Of a stretch of 16,173 nucleotides of DNA, positions 1 through 9,334 are shown piece after piece. Below the pieces are notes generated by a model that saw nothing but the letters and a program-made list of their open reading frames with translations, was not told the origin of the DNA and made no database searches. Position numbers and translations under genes: made by a program. This DNA comes from Allomyces macrogynus ATCC 38327 (lineage: Eukaryota; Blastocladiomycota; Blastocladiomycetes; Blastocladiales; Blastocladiaceae), in contig GG745340.1 in NCBI GenBank assembly GCA_000151295.1, forward strand, positions 731,569 to 747,741. Direction: 5' to 3'. How positions within the stretch are numbered: the stretch's first letter is position 1; each line of letters starts with the position of its first letter.

Positions 1-684
1 CATACTAATAAGGGAATTTGTGATGTTTATCGGTTTGAATCTAATGATGCTGCGACGCCATGCCACGTTCGACGACTAGGAGAAGCCTGCGCCCGGCCCA
101 GCTTGCTCACGCGCTCCGACCGACCGGCGCTCCACGAAGACGACAGCGAGCCTGATCGACCGATATCAGACCACCCAAGTCCCGCGACGCTGCGCCGACC
201 ACCACCACGCGCGCCCGCCAACTGGTGCGTGCCGCGCTCCCCTTGCTCTTGCTGCTGCTGGTCGGTCTCTCATGTGCTTGGATGTCGGACCAAGGAGGCG
301 CGCGCGCCGCTGCGGAGCGCCGCACCGCCGCCCGAATCGACGACAGGCCGGCCGACCAGGCCAGGTTTCGTCTTGGGTTGAGACCGAGCAACTCACCATT
401 GGGCCTCCCCCGCCTCTGCTTCCCTTCTGCTCCTCCCTCCTTGCTTGCTCGCCGGCTGCAACCACGCATCACGACAACGACCGCGACGACGGCCCCGGCA
501 ACCGCCAACGACGTGCGCCCCAAACTTGCGCGCGCATCGGGCCTCTATCCGCTTCCACCGCCGACCCTTGGCCCCGTCGCTCGCTCGTCGCCTGCCTGCT
601 GTGCTGCTCCTCCAGCCCCTCTCGCACCTGCAACCAGGCGCCCCCTTATCCTCTCTTCCTCTGTAACCCGTCCACGCCGCCGCC
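1..684. other. Upstream region of the chitin synthase gene, no gene seen
   Basis: No reading frame here resembles a known protein. The stretch becomes pyrimidine-rich between about 390 and 670, as often seen in fungal promoters and 5' leaders. It ends in a near-ideal initiation context (GCCGCC immediately before ATGG at 685). An in-frame TAA at 664-666 closes the frame just upstream of that ATG. A short AT-rich patch at 1-60 could be the end of a neighbouring transcript, but nothing proves it. Confidence 0.5.
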
Positions 685-3600
685 ATGGGCAAGGCCAAGA
701 CCAAGAAGGGTGCGGCACCCGCCGTGCCCGACCTGGTCGGCATGGACCAGGCCGCGCCGCTCGCCGACGCTTTACACACGGCGCTCGCTAATGCCTCGGC
801 CTCGCGCGGCACGACGCTCGGCGGGTACGCCGTGCGCCCGCTGACCGACGAGACCGACCCGGCCGTGGACGACGCCATTGACGACCTCGACGCGGCCATT
901 GCCGCCACCTTGTACGGCGGGTACAACAACTCGCAGCTGTACACGCGGCTCGGGACCTCGGCGCTCGTGGCCGTGGCGCCGCCGGCCATGTCGACGATTC
1001 TCGCCGAACTCACGTCCGAGCAAATGAAGGACCGCTGGTACAAGCAGTACAAGAACCTCAAGGCCGAGCCGCTGCCGTCGGCCATTGCCGCGGGCCGCGC
1101 ACCGCATAACGCCGGGTCGGCCGCGAGCTTGACGCCGCACGTGTTTGGACTTGCCAACTCGCTCTACTTCCATTTGCGCCGGTCGGGCGTCGACCAGAGC
1201 GTCGTCCTGCGGTATGGAAATATTTACTTTGCGGGAGTGGTGGTGGTCGAGCGTGAGGGGCTGATTGCGTTGCGTTTCATTGTTCTCACTTGTGCTGACG
1301 ACCCTGTTCCTCTGCGCCCGCACTCTACCGCTACTGCTTGCTTCTGCCCATAACCTAACACCAGAGGCGAGAGCGGTTCATCCAAGTCCCTGCAGGCTGA
1401 ACTGCTCCTGCAGCAGCTGTGCGCCATTTCTGGCAACTCGAAGCGTGACGAAAAAGTGCACCGCCGCGTCCTGGCCGCACAGACCGTGTTGGCGGCGTTT
1501 GGCGCGGCCAAGACGGCCACGTCGAATGATGCATCGCGGTTCGGCGCCTACTACGAGGTGCAGTTTAGCGACCGGGGCAAGATGGTTGGGCTCAAGCTGA
1601 TCACCTACGGGCTCGAGCGCGACCGCGTCGCCAAGCAGCGGCTCGGCGAACGCAACTTCCACGTCTTCTACTACCTGCTCGCCGCGGCCTCGCCCGAGCA
1701 GAAGCAGGCGTTTGGGCTGCTGGGCTCGCAGAACGGCCAGGCGGGCACGGTCTTCCCGTACCTGAACTATGGCGCACTGCCGACGCAGGGTATCGACGAC
1801 GCCGGCCGGTTCGAGGCGCTGCAGGACGCAATGCGCGCGGTCGGCATTTCCAAGCGCGTGCAGCACTACATGTTCAAGCTGCTTGCGGCGATCCTGCACC
1901 TCGGCAATATTTCGTTTGCGAACGACCAGTTCCACGAGCAGGATAACTGCGTCGTGCGCAACCGTGAGGCACTGCAGTTTGTCGCCGACTTGCTCGAAGT
2001 CGATGCGCGGTTCCTCGAGTCGGCACTGACGTCGCGCACGCACTTGGTCGGCCGCGACCTGGTCACGGCGCTGCTGACGGCCGAAAAGGCGGCAGAGAAC
2101 CGCGACAATCTCGCCAAGGTGCTCTACAATGTGCTTTTCATGTATCTCGTCGAGGCCATCAACAAGAAGCTCTGCTCGGACGAGGACATGGCCAACTTCA
2201 TTGCGATCCTCGACTTCCCCGGCAACGTGGCCACCAAGACCAGCACCGGCGCCAATGGCGGCAGCTCCGCGGCCAAGAACGCCGCGGCCGAGGACCACGG
2301 CGCCGCGGGGGTCGCCTACGCCTACTGCAACGAGCGGCTCGACGCGTTCATCAACAAGCGGCTGTTCGAGTACGGCAATGCCGAGCTGCGCGCTGAAGGG
2401 ATGGCCGCGCCCGATACCAAGTACAAGACGCCCAAGGACGCCCAGGCCGCGCTCCTCGCGCGGCGCGACGCCGAAGAGGCGTTGCCAGGCGACTTCATCA
2501 ACCTGTTCCGCGGTGGCAACGGCCAAGCCGGGTCGCGCGCGCCGCTCTTCCAGGAACTGTTCTCTGAGTCGATCATCAACATGGAGGCGTTTGAAAAGAA
2601 CCAGGCGACTGTCGTCCGCGGGCAGTCACTCGTGCGCCGCCAGCCGTCGATGAAGCGGTCGCGGTCGACGCGGTCGGCCGCCGGCCGGTCGGGCTCGGAC
2701 TCGACGCTCGCTGGTGGCGGTGGGAGCACGTCGCTCAAGCGCTCCGGGTCGACGGCGATTTCCGAGCTGGGCCACTTGACGGCGCAAATGGACGCGCTCG
2801 CCGACGCGCTCGATAACACGAACCTCAAGGTTCTCTACTGCGTGCGGCCCAACGACGACCACACGACGTCGTTTGACCTGAAGAAGGTGCGCACGCAGTG
2901 CACGGCCATGCAGCTCGGCACGGTCCTCGCGCACGTTGTGCGCCGCGGTGGCGACTACACGGTGCGGTACTCCTTCGACGCGTTTGCCGAAAAGTACGCG
3001 CCGATGTTCGAGGTGCCGGAAAACTTCACGGCGCGCGACAAGTGCCTGCACGTCAAGGAGATCAAAGGCATGGCCGACAACGAAATGTGGGTCGGGTCGT
3101 CGCTGGTCGTGTTGCGCGACGACGCCTGGGTGCATCTCGAGAACATGCTGCGTAAGCAGGAACAGGACCTGAAGAAGCGGTCGAAGCGTGGCGGCGGGTC
3201 GATCCCGCTCGCGAAAGACCGTCCGCGGTTCAATGCGTTTGCCGCCGACGCGCGCACCGAGTACTCGGCCGAGAACGACTCGGTCTACTCGGACGGCGAC
3301 TACACGGACGACGGGTTCGGCACCGAGTACGATGGGGACAGTGTCTACGACGACTCGATTGCCGGCGGGCCCGCGGGCAGTGGCACTGGCGAAGGCGGCG
3401 CGCTGACCGAGCGCCAGCTCAAGGCGCGCACCGAGGCGACCAAGGGCGACCCACTGCTCGACATGGACAACGCGCAGGTCGAAGAGTACACGCTCACGCC
3501 GCAGCGCAAGCGGTGGATCTTTGTCACCTGGTTCCTGACGTGGTGGATCCCGACGCCGTTTCTGCGCTGGTGCGGTGGGATGCAGCGCGACGATATTCGC

Positions 3601-6494
3601 ATGGCCTGGCGCGAAAAGTGCGCCATCTTCATCCTGATCATGTTCATGTGCGCCGCCCAGCTCTTCTTCATTATCGGTTTTGGTCGCCTGATTTGCCCCC
3701 GGCAAAACATCTTGAACCTGAACGAGCTCTACTACAAGACGGGCGGCGGCACCGAGAACCCCGAGGCGCTCGTCGGCATCTACGGCGCCATCTACGACTT
3801 GAACAACTTTTACGATACGGCCTACCACGCCAAGGATATCATGGGGTCGTATGCCGGGTACGACGTGACGGCCGGCTTCCCGCGCACGCCCGCGTTCTAC
3901 TGCTCGTACGCGCGCAACAACGCGCCCAACTTCCCGCCCATGTTCACGCGGCAGACGGTGGCCAACGGCACGTTCATCCAGCTGCGGCATCAAGAGTTTT
4001 ACGAGCGCGACATGTACGGCGCGCAGCGCAAGATCGACTGGAAGCTGCGGCAAAACGTCAAGTCGCTCGTCGGGTGGGACCCGGACGATGTCGAGGCGCT
4101 CTCGCAAAAGTCGCTTAACCCGCGGCTGCTGATCATTGTCAAGGACCGCGTCTACGACCTGCAGCCGTACGTGAACGCGGCTGTCGGCCAGTCGTTTTTG
4201 CCGCCGGATATCGTCGAGTTCATCAAGCAGAACCGCGGCACCGACTTGACGTCGAACCCGAGCTTCATGGGCGTCTGGCGCCGCGAGCCGGAACTGCGCA
4301 ACTGCTTCAACAACCTGTTCGTCGTCGGCGTCGTCGACTACCGCAAGTCGGGCCGGTGCATGTTCACCAACTACATTCTCGTCGCGTTCTCGGTGCTGCT
4401 CGCTCTCGTTATTGGCGCCAAGTTCTTGGCCGCATTGCAACTCGGGTCGGCGGGTACGCCCGAGGAGCACGACAAGTTTGTGATGCTGCAGGTGCCGTGT
4501 TACACGGAAGGCGAAGAGTCGCTGCGCACGACCATCGACTCGCTCGCGTCCATGTCCTACGACGACAAGCGCAAACTGCTCTTCATCATCTGCGACGGCA
4601 ACATCATGGGGTCCGGTAACGACCGACCCACGCCGCGCATCGTGCTCGACATCTTGGGCGTCGATCCGACGGTCGACCCGGAGCCACTCTCGTTCCAGTC
4701 GATTGGCGAGGGCATGAAGCAGCACAACATGGGCAAGGTCTATGCGGGTCTCTACGAGTGCTCGGGCCACTTGGTCCCGTACCTGGTCGTCGTCAAGGTC
4801 GGCAAGCCGTCCGAGTCGTCCAAGCCGGGTAACCGCGGTAAGCGTGACTCGCAAATGATTCTGATGCGGTTCCTGAACAAGGTCTACTTTGACTCGCCCA
4901 TGTCGCCGCTCGAGCTCGAAATGTACCACCAGATCAAGAACGTGATTGGCGTGAACCCGGCCTTCTACGAGCTGATGCTCTGTGTCGATTCCGATACCAA
5001 GGTGCACCAGGACTCGCTCACGCGACTCGTCTCGGTTATGACGCACGACACGAAGGTCATTGGGTGCTGCGGCGAGACGCGCCTCGCCAACGAAAAGGAC
5101 TCGTGGGCGACCATGATCCAAGTCTACGAGTACTACATTTCGCACCACATGGCCAAGGCGTTTGAGTCGCTTTTCGGGTCGGTGACGTGTTTGCCCGGTT
5201 GTTTCTCGATGTACCGTCTGCGGTCGGCGACCAAGTCGCGCCCGCTGCTCGTCTCGAACGAGCTGATTGCCGACTACGGCGACTGCAACGTCGACACGCT
5301 GCACAAGAAGAACCTGCTCTCGCTCGGTGAAGATCGGTACCTGACGACGCTGCTGCTCAAGCATTTCCCGAACATGCGCACCGTCTTCACGGCCGACGCG
5401 CGGTGCGAGACCGATGCGCCCGAGCGGTGGGAGGTGCTGCTCTCGCAGCGCCGTCGCTGGATTAACTCGACGATCCACAACCTGGTCGAACTGCTGAGCA
5501 TCTCACAGCTCTGTGGGTTCTGCTGCTTTTCGATGCGGTTTGTCGTCTTGATCGATCTCGTGGCCACGTTCTTGCAGCCGGCCATTGTTGCGTACCTCGG
5601 GTACCTGATCTACCTGGTCGTCGTCTCGATTACAAGTCACGACCAGAACGCGTTCCCGATGATCTCGTTGATCTTGCTCGGCATTATCTACGGTCTGCAA
5701 GCCATTATTTTCCTGATCAAGCGCGAGTGGCAGCATGTCGGGTGGATGTTCATCTACATCCTCGCGATCCCGATCTTCTCGTTCTTTATCCCCGTCTACT
5801 CGTTCTGGAAGATGGTGCGTTTTCTCGGCTCATTATTCATCCCGCTCCGGTGTCCAGCAGAGACTGACTCGAATTCGCGCACGCTCTCTTCCAGGACGAT
5901 TTCTCGTGGGGTAACACTCGTATCGTGGTCGGCGAGGCGGGCAAGAAGCAAGTCATGGTCGCGGGCGATGAGGCGCAAAAGTTCGATCTGCGCATCATTC
6001 CGCACAAGCGGTGGTCCGAGTACGAGGCCGATCTGTGGGACCAGGAGGGCGACCTCTACTCGCCGCAGCACCCGGAGGACGACAACCGGTCGGTGCGGTC
6101 GGGCTACTCGGCGTCGGGCATGTCGCGGTCGCGGTCGGTCGCTTCCGCCGCTGCTGCCGCTGCCGCTGCCGCCGCCGCCGCCGCTGCGGACCTCAAGCGG
6201 TCCAACTCGACGGCGACGGCCGGGACCAACTTCTCGATCTCGCAGCTCTACGGCGCGCCCGGTGCGCCGCCCGTCCCGGCGCTGCCCGCCCACCTCGGGT
6301 TCCCGACCGACGACGAGATTTATGCCGAGGTGCAGCGCATGCTCGCGACAGCCAACTTGATGACGATCACCAAGAAGCAGGTGCGCGACGAGCTGTCGGC
6401 GCTGTTCAACGTCGACTTGACCCCGCGCAAGGACTTTATCAACCAGTGCATCAACGAGGTCCTGCAGCAGCAGACGCAGAACATGCACATGTAA
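685..6494 (+). CDS. mcs1: Class V chitin synthase with N-terminal myosin motor-like domain (three exons)
   Basis: The product polymerises UDP-GlcNAc into chitin at the plasma membrane, at sites of polar growth and septation. Exons are 685-1211, 1365-5814 and 5895-6494, giving 1858 aa, about the usual class V size. The myosin-like head covers roughly residues 130-780: P-loop GESGSSKS at 177-184, switch I-like SNDASRFG near 229-236, switch II-like LDFPG at 458-462, and a later CVRPND matching the myosin RPN motif. Two membrane segments follow near 893 and 928-948, then a cytochrome b5-like domain near 1075-1150 without the haem HPGG motif, and a third segment near 1179-1200. The GT2 core has QVPCYTEGEE (1218), DSD (1384-1386), ED (1498-1499) and QRRRW (1537-1541). 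C-terminal helices lie at about 1568-1656, followed by DDFSWGNTR, a 14-Ala run and a DEK_C domain (about 1796-1855). Intron 1 splits the Arg codon just before the P-loop. Intron 2 (80 nt, CTGAC branch at 5864) falls between FWKM and DDFSWG. An upstream in-frame TAA at 664 and a GCCGCCATGG context fix the start. The P-loop Gly-to-Ser change is odd. The presence of a P-loop argues for class V over class VII. Confidence 0.97.
6147..6188 (+). repeat. GCN trinucleotide run encoding 14 alanines in the chitin synthase tail
   Basis: Fourteen consecutive GCC/GCT/GCG codons in exon 3 encode an uninterrupted alanine run. It lies between a Ser/Arg-rich linker (SRSRSVAS) and the segment leading to the DEK_C domain. 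The codons are mixed, so it is an imperfect microsatellite. It sits in a region expected to be a flexible cytoplasmic linker. Confidence 0.9.
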
Positions 6495-6818
6495 GGTCGT
6501 CGTCGTGTGCAGTCGGGCCGGCTTGTCGCGGTGCGTTTGCGCGAAAGTCGCGGGCCCCAATTCTCGAAAAGGGCGTGGCGCGTTTTCGTTTAGTACCTCC
6601 CATTGTCGTGACTTCTTGTTTTGGTTTTGTCGTTCTCTGTTGCGCATCCATTCCGTCCCTATTTCCTCGACGCTGCTGTTTCCGTTGTTGTGCTTCCTTC
6701 GATTCATTTTGTCATTTTGCTTTTCCAAGTGGGCTCCTCTTTTGCACGCATTTCATCTCGCGTCTCTGCGTCGCCATCACCATCCATTTTGCGTGGTTTC
6801 GTTTTCTGTGATTTCCCA
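6495..6818. other. T-rich intergenic region between convergent genes
   Basis: This is T-rich on the plus strand and far less GC-rich than the flanking coding DNA. It most likely holds the 3' end of the chitin synthase transcript and the 3' end of the minus-strand TMEM97-like transcript. I saw no AATAAA signal and no coding exon, including no hydrophobic exon that could supply the missing last helix of the TMEM97-like protein. Confidence 0.5.
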
Positions 6819-7457
6819 TCAACATGTTATGTGTATCCTGCTCCATTCGGTTCCTTTTTCGTTGCGCATTCTCAGCGTCGAGCATGCAAGAAGAGAGGGC
6901 GCGCACTCGCCTCGCCAACAATATACCAAGTACGTCAGGACGGGCACCATGGTCGTGGCCGTGTGCGCGCCGTAGACGACAAGCAAGTCGCGGATCGATC
7001 GCACGCGGTCTCCACACACGATCCACGGTGAGCCTGTCCGTCCTCGTGCTTCCGACGCGCCACGCACATACCATGCCACAAGTGATAACACGCGACGACA
7101 AACACGGGCAACTGGAACACCAGTTCCGCCCAGAGGAACGTGCGGAACCACGGCAGTTCCCCACGAGCGGCCGCGCGCACGAGCGGCCGCGCGCACGAGC
7201 GGCCGCGCGCACGAGCGGGTCGACAATCAAAGCGGCCCGTCAGGTACTGGCGCGATGCCCAAGTGCGCGCGCGGTCAAGGACGGCCGCGCCCGGGATCCA
7301 TGCGGGCGGGCAGGACAATTTGCGCGTCGAGCAGGACAGTCGGGAAAAAGTCCGACGCGCAAAAGCTGAACGTGATCCAGTGCGACCAGGGGCGCGTGCG
7401 CCAGGGGCGGCGGACGGTGGAGTCGTCGATGGCTGGGGTGGACATGACGGGCGGCAT
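6819..7457 (-). CDS. EMA19: TMEM97/EMA19-like EXPERA-family membrane protein, short at the C terminus, possibly decaying
   Basis: This is a small ER-type multi-span protein related to the sigma-2 receptor TMEM97 and yeast Ema19, a family linked to sterol handling and ER clearance of unimported mitochondrial proteins. Family hallmarks in order are FFPTVLLDAQ (first helix and conserved Asp), ELPWFRTFLWAELVFQLPVF (second helix) and VVYGAHTATTMVPVL (third helix). My model has exons 7317-7457, 7072-7246 and 6819-7009, 168 aa, close to the family's 160-180. Intron 7010-7071 has donor GTATGT, a CTCAC branch and a GAG acceptor; it gives the same Tyr-to-Tyr spacing as human TMEM97. Intron 7247-7316 (70 nt, donor GTCCTG, TTGAC branch, CAG acceptor) is less certain. 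Without it the frame breaks near 7300 with a one-base offset. The fourth helix of the family is absent. A 16-bp tandem repeat lies in exon 2. ATG 7457 or 7445 could be the start. Either a working divergent gene or a decaying one is possible. Confidence 0.62.
7162..7218. repeat. 16-bp tandem repeat, about 3.6 copies, inside the TMEM97-like coding region
   Basis: The unit CACGAGCGGCCGCGCG occurs at 7162-7177, 7178-7193 and 7194-7209, followed by nine matching bases to 7218. All full copies are identical. Each contains a GCGGCCGC palindrome. The unit length is not a multiple of three, so any change of one or two copies shifts the reading frame of the minus-strand gene that contains it. Confidence 0.95.
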
Positions 7458-7807
7458 GCCAATCGGGTCGAAGTTGGCCGTTTGGTTCGGGAAGCGCAAG
7501 TATGCTGCGAGTCGCGAAGCTGGCTTTGGTCAGATTTGGTTGTAGACATGGAGACGGGCACGTCGATGGACGACAGGGTGGGCAAGCAAGTAGGCAAACG
7601 TAAATCAAGATTGGAAACGATGTCAATCCCCCGGCCCCACCGCCAACGGCACGCACGAAACAGTGATGAGGTCAAGGAAAACGGTCCTCGACCTCGGTCG
7701 GCCAAGAGCGACGCAATGAAACACGTCCACCCGACGCCGTGTTCGCCCGCTGACCGCCGCGGTCCACCCCCTCCCCAACGAAGCGATGAGCACGACTGCC
7801 TGCCTGC
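7458..7807 (-). other. Spacer between VMA3 and the TMEM97-like gene
   Basis: Both flanking genes run on the minus strand, so this should hold the VMA3 3' end followed by the promoter and 5' leader of the TMEM97-like gene. I see no further gene. A minus-strand TGA at about 7523-7525 closes the TMEM97-like frame upstream, and no ATG lies between that stop and 7457. Confidence 0.45.
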
Positions 7808-8629
7808 TTAGCTCTGGCACGTCACGTCGGACACGGCCTTGGTGTTCATGATGAGCGCGACAATGAGGCCTGGGGAGAGGAGCGAGGAGGAGGTCAATAT
7901 CCAAGTCGACAACGAAACGGGTCAGATCGCGCGTCGCAAACGTACCGTAGAGACCCAAGACTTCGGCGAAAATAAGAATGAGGATCATGCCAACGAACAG
8001 GCGCGGCTGCTGCGCCGACCCGCGCACACCAGCGTCACCGACAATGCCAATCGCAAACCCGGCGGCGAGACCCGACAGACCGACGGCGAGACCGGCGCCG
8101 AGTTGAATGAAGCCCCTATTCGACGGCGTGGCGGTCGGTCAGCGAAGTGATCGAAAATACTTTGGCGACGGTAGAACCACGTACGAGTACAACGGCATGA
8201 CCTGCTTGAGGCCGTCGGAGATGAGCACGGCGACGGCGAGGCCGTAAATGCCAATGATACCGGCCATGACAACGGGGATCACCGACTTCATGATCAGGTC
8301 CGGGCGCATCACGCCCATGGCCGCGACACCGACGCCCGACTTGGCCGTGCCGTAGGCGGCGCCAAAGCCTAGAGGATGACCCGAGCGTGAGTTTCGATCT
8401 GGGTGGGAACGTGGCGACGTGTCGTCGCTGGACCATGCACGTACACGAAAAGACAATGGCTGACGTGCACCCCATGGCGCCAAAGAAGGGGGCGTAGACT
8501 AGCAGCGGAGTTCATCAGCGTCCGAAAATTGGTGGTTCGACCGCACCCCATGATCACGAGCGCATTCGGCGCGACGGATCACGGTGCGGATGCAGAGCGC
8601 AGGCACGCACCCGGGCAGAGATCCGTCAT
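7808..8629 (-). CDS. VMA3: V-type proton ATPase 16-kDa proteolipid subunit c (VMA3), five exons
   Basis: This is the membrane rotor (c-ring) subunit of the vacuolar proton pump; each copy carries one proton on a buried glutamate. In transcript order the exons are 8611-8629, 8445-8498, 8185-8368, 7946-8115 and 7808-7869, giving 162 aa, against 160 for yeast Vma3. The four helices are all recognisable: [37 protein letters not shown], the glycine-rich [19 protein letters not shown], and [19 protein letters not shown]. The proton-carrying Glu is residue 137, the same number as in yeast. The MTDLCPVYAPFFG start matches subunit c and not c' (Vma11). Introns are 112, 76, 69 and 76 nt with donors GTGCGT, GTACGT, GTACGT and GTACGT, and acceptors TAG or CAG. 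The first exon has only 19 coding bases. The start has A at -3 (CACCATGA). It is divergent from the ZnT9-like gene. Confidence 0.97.
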
Positions 8630-9334
8630 GGTGATGGTCGGCTTGAAGATGAGCGAGAAGGCGATGCACGGGGCGGGCCTGGAAAGCAGGCAAGGCAAGG
8701 CAGGGCAAGGTAGGGGCGGAGCAGGCGGCGGGGCGGGCGCAGGTAGGCTGGTCAGCTATGGGGGATCACAAGCGGCGCGGACGGCAGCGGGGGTGCACGC
8801 GCGTGGAGTGCAGCGAGTCGTGGAGGAGACCGGACTCTTTTGCGGGAGCAGCGACGGCGAGACGATAGCAGAGGAGCGCGTGCGAGCGAGCAGGCAAGTT
8901 GGACAGACAGTGCAGCAGCGGGATGGCAGTGGGTGGGAAACGGAGGACGCGTCTCTGCCGCGCGACCCAATGGAGACAGGGGAGAGCACGTGTCGACGAC
9001 AAGATTGGCAGACGATTGAGAAACCGAGGTTTCGCGCTTAGGCTCCGCGGCCACGTCATACCCCGCCAAACCCGGGCTCCAGGCAGCATCAAACCGTCCT
9101 GCACGTCGCGCACGTTTGATGCTTGCCCAGGTCACCACGGCTCCCTCGACGACGTTCAACACCAACGCCGCGCCCGCCAGCGTGCCCGCAGTGCCGGCAC
9201 ACTACCCGCATCGACTGTGCTACGCACGCGTTCGCTGCGCGCGCCATCGTTCCAGCGCACCGCCGTGATCCCCGCGCTGCAATTAAACGACCACGTCAAC
9301 GTTTGATCACACCCACACCTGCAACCCGGCAACC
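8630..9334. promoter_or_regulatory. Divergent promoter region between VMA3 (-) and the ZnT9-like gene (+)
   Basis: These 705 bases separate two divergent start codons and hold no protein I recognise. At 8690-8750 the plus strand is G-rich with GGGGCGG and GGGGCGGG boxes, so the VMA3 sense strand is pyrimidine-rich near its 5' leader. I see no clear TATA box. The division between the two promoters cannot be set from sequence alone. Confidence 0.55.

Noticed and set aside
225..791. A frame beginning with a leucine-rich, signal-peptide-like stretch upstream of the chitin synthase
   Set aside because: It starts at GTG, becomes Arg/Pro-rich without domains, and overlaps the well-supported start at 685 in another frame. 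It is most likely leader sequence.
1378..2526. A 382-codon open frame on the minus strand
   Set aside because: It is antisense to the myosin-like head of the chitin synthase, with the same composition artefact and no family resemblance.
2626..5478. A very long open frame (about 950 codons) on the minus strand
   Set aside because: It lies wholly opposite the conserved catalytic part of the chitin synthase. Its translation is Arg/Val/His-rich with no recognisable domain. Long antisense frames are expected opposite GC-rich genes with biased third positions.
7034..7071. A 38-nt intron ending at the CAG at 7034-7036 in the TMEM97-like gene
   Set aside because: It keeps the frame but is much shorter than the other introns and adds eight residues that break family spacing. 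The 62-nt version ending at 7010 gives the spacing seen in TMEM97.
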